From Plantactinospora sp. BC1 (GTDB lineage: Bacteria; Actinomycetota; Actinomycetes; Mycobacteriales; Micromonosporaceae): a DNA stretch of 64,000 nt. Below, piece by piece: positions 52,772-60,012 of this stretch. Each line of letters opens with the position of its first letter. The first letter of the stretch is position 1. The stretch spans positions 1,922,001 through 1,986,000 of the forward strand of contig NZ_CP028158.1 of assembly GCF_003030345.1 (NCBI RefSeq), written 5' to 3'. The notes below the pieces were generated by a model, which was not told the origin of the DNA, did not search any database, and saw only the letters and a program-made list of their open reading frames with translations. The translations under genes were made by a program, and so were the position numbers.

Positions 52772-54085
52772 GTGACCGCGACGAGTGCCAGAGCTGGGCT
52801 GACCGTGGTCGGCATCGGCGCGGACGGCTGGGCCGGGCTCGGCGACGCCGGCCGGCGGGCGTTACAAGACGCCGAGGTCGTGCTCGGCGGACGCCGGCAG
52901 CTCGACCTGCTCCCGGCGGAGCTGCCGGCCGAGCGGGTGAGCTGGCCGAGCCCACTGCTGCCGGCGCTGCCCGGCCTGCTCGACGGGTACGCCGGCCGCC
53001 GGCTCGCCGTCCTCGCCAGCGGCGATCCGATGTGGTTCGGGATCGGGGTGCGGATCGTCGAACTGGTCGGCCCGGAGCGGGTGCAGGTACTGCCGCACCC
53101 GTCGTCGATCAGCCTGGCCTGTGCCCGGCTCGGCTGGCCGGTCGAGCGGGTCGCCGTGGTCAGCGCGGTCGGCCGCGACCTGGCCCGGGTACGCCGGGTG
53201 CTCGCCCCCGGCCGGCGGATCCTGGTACTCAGCGCGGACGCGTCCACCCCGTCGGCCCTGGCCGCCCTGCTCACCGACGCCGGCTACGGGGCGAGCCGGC
53301 TGGTCGTGCTCTCGTCCCTCGGCACCGGGCGGAAGCCGCAGCTCGACGGCGCCGGGCGGGAGCCGCAGCTCGACGGCGGCGGGTGGGAGCCGCAGCTCGA
53401 CGGCGGCGGTCGGGAGCGTCGGCTCGACGGGACGGCCGAGGAGTGGTCGCATCCGCCGGGTGATCCGTTGAACGTGGTGGCGGTGCACGCCACGGCCGGG
53501 CCGGACGCCGTACTCCGGTCGACGGTGCCCGGGCTGCCCGACGAGGCGTACGCGCACGACGGCGCGCTGACCAAGCGGGAGGCGAGGGCGCTGGCGCTGG
53601 CCCGGCTCGCCCCGGCCCCCGACGAGCTGCTCTGGGACGTCGGCGCGGGTTCGGGCAGCATCGGCATCGAGTGGCTGCGGGCCGAGCCGAACGCCCGGGC
53701 GGTGGCGGTCGAGGCGCGGGCGGACCGGGCCGAGCGGATCGTCGGCAACGCCTCGGCGCTCGGGGTGCCGGAGCTGGCGGTGGTGGTCGGCCGGGCTCCG
53801 GCGGTGCTGGCCGGGCTGCCCACCCCGGCGGCGGTCTTCGTCGGCGGCGGGCTGGCCGCCGACGGTGTCCTGGACGCGTGCTGGGCGGCGCTGGCCCCGG
53901 GTGGCCGGCTGGTCGCGCACGCGGTGACGATCGAGGGGGAACGCGAGTTGACCATCCGTGCCGATCGCCTCGGCGGCGACCTGACCCGGCTCGGCGTGGA
54001 GCGGGCCGCACCGCTGGGCGGCTTCACCGCGTGGAAGCCGGCCCGGGCCCTGGTGCAGTGGGCGGTGGTCAAGCCGTGCCGGTGA
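52772..54085 (+). CDS. cobL: precorrin-6Y C5,15-methyltransferase (decarboxylating) CobL
   Basis: 437-aa two-domain enzyme. The N-terminal tetrapyrrole methylase half (CbiE-like, about 1-215: LTVVGIGADGWAGLGDAGRRAL, LAVLASGDPMWFGIG) is joined to a CbiT-like methyltransferase half (about 255-437: HDGALTKREARALAL, WDVGAGSGSIGIEWL). Together they methylate C5 and C15 and decarboxylate C12. The joint contains four 9-residue repeats encoded by 27-bp units. GTG 52772 is the start. It overlaps cobM, and is divergent from chlID with no riboswitch on its own strand. Confidence 0.94.
   Translation: MTATSARAGLTVVGIGADGWAGLGDAGRRALQDAEVVLGGRRQLDLLPAELPAERVSWPSPLLPALPGLLDGYAGRRLAVLASGDPMWFGIGVRIVELVGPERVQVLPHPSSISLACARLGWPVERVAVVSAVGRDLARVRRVLAPGRRILVLSADASTPSALAALLTDAGYGASRLVVLSSLGTGRKPQLDGAGREPQLDGGGWEPQLDGGGRERRLDGTAEEWSHPPGDPLNVVAVHATAGPDAVLRSTVPGLPDEAYAHDGALTKREARALALARLAPAPDELLWDVGAGSGSIGIEWLRAEPNARAVAVEARADRAERIVGNASALGVPELAVVVGRAPAVLAGLPTPAAVFVGGGLAADGVLDACWAALAPGGRLVAHAVTIEGERELTIRADRLGGDLTRLGVERAAPLGGFTAWKPARALVQWAVVKPCR
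53327..53434. repeat. 27-bp tandem repeats in the CobL interdomain linker
   Basis: Three close units (53327-53353, 53354-53380, 53381-53407) and a degenerate fourth encode Gly-Arg/Trp-Glu-Pro-Gln-Leu-Asp-Gly-Gly repeats in frame. Confidence 0.8.
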
Positions 54086-54828
54086 CCTTCATCGGCGCCG
54101 GACCGGGCGCCGCCGACCTGATCACCGTACGCGGTCAGCGGGCGCTGGCCCGCGCCCAGGTCTGCCTCTACGCCGGCAGCCTGGTCCCGGCCGAGCTGCT
54201 GGAGTCGTGCCCGCCGGACGCGGAGTTGGTGGACACCGCCGACCTCACCCTGGACGAGATCGTGGCCCGGATGGTGGACGCGCATCGGGCCGGCCACGAG
54301 GTGGCCCGGCTCTGCTCCGGCGACCCGTCGATCTACAGTGCCGTGGCCGAGCAGTTGCGCCGGCTCGACGAGGCGGGCGTACCGTACGAGATCGTGCCCG
54401 GGGTGCCGGCCTTCGCCGCCGCCGCCGCGACGCTGGGCCGGGAGCTGACCGTGCCGACGGTCGGTCAGACGGTCATCCTGACCCGGGCCCGCGCCCGGTC
54501 GACGGTGATGCCGGAGACCGAGGATCTCGCGGTGCTCGGCGCCAGCCGGGCGACCCTGGTGCTGCACCTGGCGGTCGGCCGGACCCGTCACCTTGTCGAG
54601 CAGCTCGTCCCGCACTACGGCGCGGACTGTCCGGTCGCGGTGGTGGCCCGGGCCAGCCGCCCCGACGAGCTGGTGCTGCGCGGTACCCTCGCCGACATCG
54701 CCGACCAGGTCGAGCAGGCCGCAGTACGCCGGACCGCCGTGATCGTGGTGGGCCGGGTACTCGCCGCCGAGGGTTTCCCGGACTCCTACCTCTACTCCGC
54801 CGGCCGTGACCGCTCGGCGAAGCGCTAG
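54076..54828 (+). CDS. cobM: precorrin-4 C11-methyltransferase CobM
   Basis: 250-aa tetrapyrrole methylase: VTFIGAGPGAADLITVRGQRAL at the N-terminus, CLYAGSLVP, LCSGDPSIYSAVAEQ, IVPGVPAFAAAAATL and the C-terminal SYLYSAGRD. It methylates C11 of precorrin-4. GTG 54076 gives the usual Met-Xaa-Val-Xaa-Phe start and overlaps the cobL stop; a GTG two codons later makes a GTGA overlap and is the alternative. Confidence 0.94.
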   Translation: MPVTFIGAGPGAADLITVRGQRALARAQVCLYAGSLVPAELLESCPPDAELVDTADLTLDEIVARMVDAHRAGHEVARLCSGDPSIYSAVAEQLRRLDEAGVPYEIVPGVPAFAAAAATLGRELTVPTVGQTVILTRARARSTVMPETEDLAVLGASRATLVLHLAVGRTRHLVEQLVPHYGADCPVAVVARASRPDELVLRGTLADIADQVEQAAVRRTAVIVVGRVLAAEGFPDSYLYSAGRDRSAKR

Positions 54829-54841
54829 GGGGCGGCCGGTC

Positions 54842-55603
54842 GTGCGGAAGATCCTGGTCATCGGCATCGGGGCGGGCGATCCCGCGCAGTTGACCCTGGA
54901 GGCGGTCGAGGCGATCGCCGGGGTCGACGTCTTCTTCGTCCTGGACAAGGGCGCCGTCAAGCAGGATCTGCTCGGGCTGCGGCAGGAGATCCTGCGCCGG
55001 CACCCGACGAAACCGGGGCACCGGGTGGTGGAGGTACGCGACCCGGACCGGGACCGGAGCGCACCGGACTATGTGGACGCGGTGGACGAGTGGCGCCGCC
55101 GCCGGGCCGAGCTGTTGCGATCGTTGGTCCGTGACGAGGTACCGGTCGACGGCTGCGGCGCCTTCCTGGTCTGGGGCGATCCGGCGCTCTACGACAGCAC
55201 GCTCGGGGTCATCGAGGAGATGCTGACGGACGGGTCGGTCGAGTTCGACTACGCGGTGATCCCGGGGGTGAGCAGCGTGTCGACGTTGGCCGCCCGGCAC
55301 CGGATCGGGCTGAACCGGGTCGGGCGGCCGTTCCAGGTCACCACCGGCCGGCTGCTGGCCCAGGGTTGGCCGGCCGGGGTGGACGACCTGGTGGTGATGC
55401 TCGACGCGCACTGCACGTTCCTGCGGGTGGAGGAGCCCGACGTGCAGATCTACTGGGGCGCCTACCTCGGTACCGCCGACGAGATTCTGGTCGCCGGCCC
55501 GCTCGCCGAGGTCGGTCCGGAGATCGTCGAGGTACGCCGGGCCGCCCGGGAACGCAAGGGCTGGATCATGGACACCTATCTGCTGCGCCGCCGGGCCGGA
55601 TAG
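54842..55603 (+). CDS. cobF: precorrin-6A synthase (deacetylating) CobF
   Basis: 253-aa methylase that adds the C1 methyl group to precorrin-5 with loss of the acetyl group, specific to the aerobic route. Features: KILVIGIGAGDPAQLTLEAVEAI, VFFVLDKGAVKQDL, FLVWGDPALYDST, VIPGVSSVSTLAARHRIGLNRVG and the C-terminal ERKGWIMDTYLLRRRAG. GTG 54842 lies 13 nt after cobM with AGGGGG upstream. Last gene of cobL-cobM-cobF. Confidence 0.95.
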   Translation: MRKILVIGIGAGDPAQLTLEAVEAIAGVDVFFVLDKGAVKQDLLGLRQEILRRHPTKPGHRVVEVRDPDRDRSAPDYVDAVDEWRRRRAELLRSLVRDEVPVDGCGAFLVWGDPALYDSTLGVIEEMLTDGSVEFDYAVIPGVSSVSTLAARHRIGLNRVGRPFQVTTGRLLAQGWPAGVDDLVVMLDAHCTFLRVEEPDVQIYWGAYLGTADEILVAGPLAEVGPEIVEVRRAARERKGWIMDTYLLRRRAG

Positions 55604-55631
55604 CCCGCTCACCCCGTACCCCTTCCCAGCT

Positions 55632-55650
55632 CGGCCCCGCTCGCGGGCCG
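55632..55650 (+). terminator. hairpin after cobF
   Basis: CGGCCC (55632-55637) and GGGCCG (55645-55650) form a 6-bp stem with a 7-nt loop, 29 nt after the cobF stop. Confidence 0.4.
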
Positions 55651-55710
55651 GGGCGGGTCGCGGCCGCCTTCTTCGTCACGGCTTTCGTCATGGCTTCGGT
55701 ATATCGGGCG

Positions 55711-55729
55711 ACCAAATACTTGGTATTAT
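55711..55729 (+). promoter_or_regulatory. PadR autoregulatory operator over a -10 element
   Basis: ACCAA (55711-55715) and TTGGT (55720-55724) form an inverted repeat that runs into TATTAT (55724-55729), a near-consensus -10. The start of transcription predicted from it is at 55736-55737, the first base of the ATG used here, so the message would be leaderless and the repressor would block its own promoter. Confidence 0.5.
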
Positions 55730-55736
55730 GTTCCGC

Positions 55737-56114
55737 ATGATAGCGGCGGAGCACCAGCCGACCGACGACAACGACCGGCACACCCAGCTGCTGCGCGGCG
55801 TGCTCGACATGTGCCTGCTGGCACTCCTGGCCCGGCAGCCGGCCCACGGCTACGAACTGGTCCGCCGGATGGAGACCGCCGACTTCGGCGTGATCAGCTA
55901 CGGCACCATCTATCCGCTGCTGACCCGGATGCGTCGGCTGGGCCTGGTCGCCGACGAGCAGCAGGCGAGCCCGAACGGCCCGCCCCGGAAGGTCTACGCG
56001 CTGACCGACCTCGGCCGGGCACACCTGGATGCCTGGCAGAAACAGTGGAACCACTTCGCCGACACCGTCGGCGCCCTCCTCGGCCCACCCGACCACGACC
56101 CCAGCAGGAGTTGA
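55737..56114 (+). CDS. PadR-family transcriptional repressor
   Basis: 125-aa winged-helix protein of the short PadR-like type: LLRGVLDMCLLALLARQPAHGYELVRRM, then SYGTIYPLLTRMRRLGLV and PPRKVYALTDLGRAHL for the wing. The ATG at 55737 is preferred over the one at 55728, because the latter lies inside the -10 sequence. Two nt after its stop, a membrane protein with an N-terminal helical domain begins; PadR and such HAAS/permease-prefix membrane proteins are a known pairing in which the regulator controls the operon. Confidence 0.85.
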   Translation: MIAAEHQPTDDNDRHTQLLRGVLDMCLLALLARQPAHGYELVRRMETADFGVISYGTIYPLLTRMRRLGLVADEQQASPNGPPRKVYALTDLGRAHLDAWQKQWNHFADTVGALLGPPDHDPSRS

Positions 56115-56116
56115 CC

Positions 56117-56812
56117 GTGGACACCATCGACAGCGTCATGGCGGAAGCCGAGCGGGCCTGGCGGGCCTACGGGGTCGGCCGGGCCGACCGGGCGGCACTC
56201 GCCGCCGACCTGCGCCTAGACCTGGAGGCCGCGGCCGCCGACGGCGGCGACCCGGCACAGTTGCTCGGTGGCGACGTGACCGGATTCGCCCGCCGACTCG
56301 CCGACGAGGCCGGGGTCCAACGGGTACGCCGGCACTACGGCCCGCTGCTCGGCACCGCGCTGACCGGTGCGGTGCTCGGCGCCGTGCTCGGCTACGCCGC
56401 GCTGGCCCTGCTGTATCCGATGTTCGTACGCGCGGTGGACATCCCCCGCTCGATCGAGATACCGATCCAGCTCGCCGTCGTCGTCTACTACGGCGTGCCG
56501 GCCGCTGTCGTGGTGACCGGCGCGGTCGTCGCGGTCCGGCTCTGGCTGCCCGAGGTGCCGCGGATCAGGAGGACGTCCCGGTTGATGGGGCTGCTGCTCC
56601 CGGTCGCCGGCATCCTCGTCACGCCGCTCACCATGGCGTTCGCCTGGTCGACGGATTACAGCACCGCACCAGAGGTCGTGGTCACCGAGATCGCCATCGT
56701 GCTGGCCGCGCTCGGCGGCGCCACGATCCTGGCCCGCCGACTGTCACTCCGCGACAGCCGGGAGCCCTCCGACACCACCGGCCCGTACTCGGCGCAGGTC
56801 AACTCGGCCTGA
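56117..56812 (+). CDS. HAAS-domain-like membrane protein, partner of PadR
   Basis: 231-aa protein. The N-terminal 70 residues form a soluble helical domain (MAEAERAWRAYGVGRADRA, then ADLRLDLEAAAADGG and FARRLADEAGV) typical of HAAS/permease-prefix domains that accompany PadR regulators. Four predicted transmembrane helices follow (about 75-100, 115-140, 155-180 and 188-205). GTG 56117 has AGGAG 6 nt upstream. It is in an operon with the PadR gene. The signal it senses is unknown. Confidence 0.75.
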   Translation: MDTIDSVMAEAERAWRAYGVGRADRAALAADLRLDLEAAAADGGDPAQLLGGDVTGFARRLADEAGVQRVRRHYGPLLGTALTGAVLGAVLGYAALALLYPMFVRAVDIPRSIEIPIQLAVVVYYGVPAAVVVTGAVVAVRLWLPEVPRIRRTSRLMGLLLPVAGILVTPLTMAFAWSTDYSTAPEVVVTEIAIVLAALGGATILARRLSLRDSREPSDTTGPYSAQVNSA

Positions 56813-56840
56813 CGGCTCGACGGTGGCAGGATCTGTCCCC

Positions 56841-57482
56841 ATGGAGTTCGCCGAGGTGATCCGCCGCCGCCGGATGGTGCGCCACTATGCCGACCGGCCG
56901 CTCAGTCCCGACGTCGTCGACAGGATCCTGGCCAGTGCGTTGCGGGCACCGTCGGCCGGCTTCTCGCAGGGCTGGGCCTTCCTCGCGCTCACCGACCCGG
57001 CCGACCGGGCCAGGTTCTGGCCCTTCGTCCCGACCCGCGTCGCGCAGACCCCGACCATGCAGGACGCGCCGCTCGTCGTGGTGCCGCTGGCGCACAAGGC
57101 CGCGTACCTGGCCCGGTACGCCGAGGCCGACAAGGGCTGGACCGACCGCTCCGAGGCCCGCTGGCCGGCACCGTACTGGTACGTCGACACCGGCATGGCC
57201 ACGCTGATGATGCTGCTGACCGCCGTCGACGAGGGGCTGGGCGCCTGCTTCTTCGGCATCATGCCGATGGCCGGCGACGACTTCGACCCGGTGGTGGAGG
57301 TTCCCGCGCACACGGCCGCGTTCAAGGCCGAGTTCGGCATCCCCGACGAGTACTCGCCGATCGGTGGCATCTGTGTCGGTTACCGGGCCGAGGACCTGCC
57401 GCCGCAGAATCCCACCATCGCCGGACGCCGCCGCGACCGCGACGAGGTGATCCACCGAGGACAGTGGGGCCGCCGATCCTGA
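56841..57482 (+). CDS. nitroreductase-family FMN oxidoreductase
   Basis: 213-aa flavoprotein of the nitroreductase superfamily: EVIRRRRMVRHYADRPLSPDVVDRIL and RAPSAGFSQGWAFLAL (FMN-binding start), a dimer-interface helix VDTGMATLMMLLTAVDEGLGACFFGI, and the C-terminal SPIGGICVGYRAED. The physiological substrate is unknown; members reduce quinones, nitro compounds or F420-related substrates. It sits 28 nt after the PadR operon on the same strand. Its stop codon lies inside the first unit of a 27-bp tandem repeat. Confidence 0.87.
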   Translation: MEFAEVIRRRRMVRHYADRPLSPDVVDRILASALRAPSAGFSQGWAFLALTDPADRARFWPFVPTRVAQTPTMQDAPLVVVPLAHKAAYLARYAEADKGWTDRSEARWPAPYWYVDTGMATLMMLLTAVDEGLGACFFGIMPMAGDDFDPVVEVPAHTAAFKAEFGIPDEYSPIGGICVGYRAEDLPPQNPTIAGRRRDRDEVIHRGQWGRRS

Positions 57483-57557
57483 CCGGTTTCACTGCGGCAG
57501 CGGTCCTGACCGGATTCACTACGGCAGCGGTCCTGACCGGATTCGCTGCGGCAGCGG
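57477..57557. repeat. three 27-bp tandem repeats across the nitroreductase stop codon
   Basis: Units 57477-57503, 57504-57530 and 57531-57557 differ at two or three positions each. The first contains the TGA stop, so the others are non-coding on this strand and lie between two convergent genes. Confidence 0.85.
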
Positions 57558-57593
57558 CGGCCGGCAGGGGTACCCGGTCGGCAAACGCGAGGC

Positions 57594-58187
57594 TCAGCCG
57601 AAGCGGCCGGGTGCGCCGTCGACGAACGGCCAGGTGATCCGCTCCGCCCGCAGGTCGGCCACCAGGTCGCGCACATACCGCAGTTCCGCGTCTACGACTT
57701 GGCGCCGGTATTCCGTCTCGATCCCGAAGAGTCGGGGCAGGAAGGTGGCGACCTCGGCGATCTCCCGGTCCAGGGCGGCGAGCCGCTCCTCCAGCCGGGT
57801 CACCCGCAGCGTCAGCGCCGCGACCGCGTCGGCCGGGGAGAGGTTCGGCAGGAACGACAGCGCGGCCGGGAACTCGGGATACTCCGCGGTCGGGCTGGCG
57901 AGCATCGCGCGGAGCCAGTCGGCCAGGATCGCCCGGCCGGCATCGGTGATCCGGTACGTCGTGCGCTCCGGCCGATTCTCGGCGCGTTCGGTCCCGACGA
58001 CGGCGACGAGCCCGTCCCGGACCAGCCGCTGAATCGTCTGGTAGACGCTGTTGCGCTGACTGACGTTCACCACGTCGTCCTTGCGGCGCGTTTTGATCAA
58101 CTGCTGCATCCGGTACGCGTGCATCGGCTCCTCGGTGAGCATCGACAGCACGGCCAGCGCAAGGACGGATCGGCGTGATTCGGGCAC
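57594..58187 (-). CDS. PadR-family transcriptional regulator with C-terminal helical domain
   Basis: 197-aa PadR of the longer type: winged helix (about 1-90: SVLALAVLSMLTEEPMHAYRMQQLI, RNSVYQTIQRLVRDGLV, RTTYRITDAGRAILADW) plus a C-terminal helical dimerisation domain (about 95-185, with a coiled-coil LTLRVTRLEERLAALDREIAEV). GTG 58187 is the start. It is divergent from a DUF998 membrane protein 52 nt away, with an inverted repeat over that gene's start, so it probably represses it. Confidence 0.87.
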   Translation of the reverse strand: MPESRRSVLALAVLSMLTEEPMHAYRMQQLIKTRRKDDVVNVSQRNSVYQTIQRLVRDGLVAVVGTERAENRPERTTYRITDAGRAILADWLRAMLASPTAEYPEFPAALSFLPNLSPADAVAALTLRVTRLEERLAALDREIAEVATFLPRLFGIETEYRRQVVDAELRYVRDLVADLRAERITWPFVDGAPGRFG

Positions 58188-58215
58188 ACACCGAGCCTAT
58201 CCAGACCTAAGGACC

Positions 58216-58245
58216 AGTCATAAGATGTATAGTCAATTTATGACT
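58216..58245. promoter_or_regulatory. inverted repeat over the DUF998 start codon, candidate PadR operator
   Basis: AGTCATAA (58216-58223) and TTATGACT (58238-58245) are perfect 8-bp arms with a 14-nt spacer; the right arm contains the ATG at 58240. It lies in the short divergent gap next to the PadR gene. Confidence 0.5.
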
Positions 58246-58989
58246 AGCTCCCCTCGCGTCGTTCCTGCCACCCGTTCCGACACCCGCCCCAGCGTCCAGC
58301 CCGGACACCCGATCGCTCGACGGCTCGCCTTGGGCGCCGTCGTCGGGCCGGCGCTCTTCACCCTCGCCTGGCTCGTCCTCGGTGTCGTGAGCGACGGCTA
58401 CACCCTCTTCGACCACCGGTTCACCGACTACTCGCCGGTCAGCCAGCCGATCAGCGGGCTCGGCATGGGCGCGACCGCGTCGTACATGAACAGCGCGTTC
58501 GTCGTCACCGGGCTGATCCTGCTCGTCGGGGTGGTGGCGGTGTTCCGCGCCGTCCCCACCGGCCGGCCCGCCCTGCGCCGCTGGTCGGTGGTACTGCTCG
58601 GATGCAGCGGGATAGGGCAGGCCGTCTGCGGCATCTTCAACCTGGAGGCCGTACTGCCGCACACGTTCGGCTTCGTCCTCGCCATCGGTACACCGGTCGC
58701 CGGCTTCCTCGTCGCCGGTTACTACTTCCGGGGCGTACCCGGCTGGCGGCGGTTCGGCAGTTGGCTGCGGCTCGGCAGCCCGTTGACGCTGATCCTGCTG
58801 GTCGCCTTCTTCGCCACGTTCCAGCCGACCGCCGACGGGGCCGAGCAGGGCATCGCCGGGCTCGTACAGCGGATCGGCATCCTCGAACTGCACGCCTGGT
58901 TCGTGGCGATGGGCTGGCTCGCGTACCGGCGTACTCCAGCAGGTGCGTTGGAGCGGATCGGAGAGGTCACCGGTCGGCGGCCCGGGTGA
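58240..58989 (+). CDS. DUF998 membrane protein
   Basis: 249-aa integral membrane protein with six predicted helices. Family features: LFTLAWLVLG near the first helix, DYSPVSQPISGLGMGATASYMNSAF after it, and GCSGIGQAVCGIFNLEAVLPHTFGF. Function unknown. ATG 58240 is used; an in-frame ATG at 58225 would add five residues. It is divergent from and probably controlled by the adjacent PadR regulator. Confidence 0.83.
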   Translation: MTSSPRVVPATRSDTRPSVQPGHPIARRLALGAVVGPALFTLAWLVLGVVSDGYTLFDHRFTDYSPVSQPISGLGMGATASYMNSAFVVTGLILLVGVVAVFRAVPTGRPALRRWSVVLLGCSGIGQAVCGIFNLEAVLPHTFGFVLAIGTPVAGFLVAGYYFRGVPGWRRFGSWLRLGSPLTLILLVAFFATFQPTADGAEQGIAGLVQRIGILELHAWFVAMGWLAYRRTPAGALERIGEVTGRRPG

Positions 58990-59137
58990 GATCTCCGGAC
59001 CTGGCACGGCGCCAGTGAGCGAGCCAGTGGGTCAGCGACCTGCCGGTGGTGACCCGAACAGCTGACACTGGAAGCGGTCAGACAAAACGCCCGGGTCAAC
59101 GTCTCCTTCATGCAGGACATGGGTGCCGGGAGCAGGG

Positions 59138-59224
59138 CCACCATCCCCGCGTGCGTGGGATCAGCCGACCGTCGACCATCGGTCGGCCTTGAGCACGGGA
59201 TCATCCCGCGTGTACGGGGAGCAG
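59138..59224 (-). CRISPR. degenerate CRISPR pair: two type I-E-like repeats, one 33-nt spacer
   Basis: Repeats 59138-59164 and 59198-59224 flank a 33-nt spacer (59165-59197). Both share the ATCCCCGCGTG / CGGGGAGCAG plan of actinobacterial type I-E repeats but each has lost one base and has several substitutions, so they look decayed. No further repeat occurs at the expected spacing on either side. The strand is inferred from the better-preserved pair. The rest of 58990-59357 holds no gene. Confidence 0.75.
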
Positions 59225-59357
59225 GGGCTGACCGACGAAGGCAAACGCACAACGCAGCCCTAATATGCCTGGCCCGCAAAACTGCTACGTCCATTCGCCA
59301 TCTCAGCGACAAGGCCCGCTAGCAGCCACGGCCCCTCGCAGCCCTAGCATCACCGTC

Positions 59358-59672
59358 ATGATGGAACTGGACCTTGATGACTTCACCACCGCAGTGGCCG
59401 CCCGAGGCGCACAGTGGCAAGCAGCCGGAGTCCAGTGGCAGCTGCATTACGGGCCCACCTGCTCCAAATCGTCTGCTTGGGTCGAATGCACCACTGCCCG
59501 TCATTTGGCCCAGTTGATCGTCTGGACCAGCGGCGAAGCCGACCTAGAGGTAGGCGACATCTCGACCGGGGCTATCACCATCACTCGCTACGAGATGAGC
59601 AATGCCGCCGAACTCACCGCTTGCTTCGACACCCTCACCCAATGGTTGACCGACCCCACGCCTCCTGCTTAA
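59358..59672 (+). CDS. small acidic protein, possibly an immunity protein (Imm/TriTu-like)
   Basis: 104-aa acidic soluble protein. Visible core: MELDLDDFTTAVAARGAQWQ, SAWVECTTARHLAQLIVWTSGEADLEVGD and ELTACFDTLTQWL. The pattern recalls polymorphic-toxin immunity proteins of the TriTu type, from memory only; no toxin gene is near. The first of two adjacent ATGs (59358) lies 7 nt after TAGCAT (59345-59350), fitting a leaderless message. Its G+C is visibly lower than that of its neighbours and it lies between two CRISPR repeat pairs, so it looks acquired. Confidence 0.6.
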   Translation: MMELDLDDFTTAVAARGAQWQAAGVQWQLHYGPTCSKSSAWVECTTARHLAQLIVWTSGEADLEVGDISTGAITITRYEMSNAAELTACFDTLTQWLTDPTPPA

Positions 59673-59701
59673 CGAAAGCCGTGGGCAGCCCTCGATTCTC
59701 A

Positions 59702-59790
59702 GGATCATCCCCGCATGCGCGGGGAACAGGCTTGTTGCTCGGCGAGCCGCAGCTCTCGCGGGGGATCATCCCCGCGTGCGCGGGGAGCAG
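59702..59790 (-). CRISPR. CRISPR pair: two well-kept type I-E-like repeats, one 33-nt spacer
   Basis: Repeats 59702-59729 and 59763-59790 (28 nt each) differ at two positions and flank a 33-nt spacer (59730-59762). The stem arms ATCCCCGC and GCGGGGA are perfect in the right-hand copy. By comparison with known I-E repeats, the form ending in GGGGATGATCC is read on the minus strand, so the leader would be to the right. No repeat occurs beyond 59790 and no cas gene is in the window. Confidence 0.85.
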
Positions 59791-60012
59791 ACTTCTTGAC
59801 CTGCGGCACTAGAGATCAAGTACGCCGATTTTCTTCACTTTCGTTCGCAACGACTACGCCTCCACAGGTAGGTCGAACGAGAGGTGGCGGCTGGTTCAAG
59901 GGAAGGAGCCTACACGGCGGTGGTACGGGGTCGCTGACGAACGTGGCTTGCCATCACCGCCCTATCGTCAGCGGCCTGTTCGATTCCGTCCTATCGCCAT
60001 AGTCCGCCTCGC
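59791..60012 (-). other. lower-G+C stretch, possible CRISPR leader
   Basis: No gene is seen. The stretch includes a T/A-richer part (about 59808-59850) directly beside the best-preserved repeat, where a leader would be expected if the array is read leftward. It also separates the array from the end of livF. Confidence 0.3.

Noticed and set aside
59122-59134. CGGGAGCAG just before the left CRISPR pair, resembling a repeat end
   Set aside because: It is only 3 nt from the next repeat, so no spacer fits; probably chance similarity or a tiny relic.
59715-60002. 95-aa open frame running through the right CRISPR pair
   Set aside because: It is translated from the repeats themselves (Gly-Ser-Ser-Pro-Arg-Ala-Arg-Gly type peptide), a classic false gene call at type I-E arrays.
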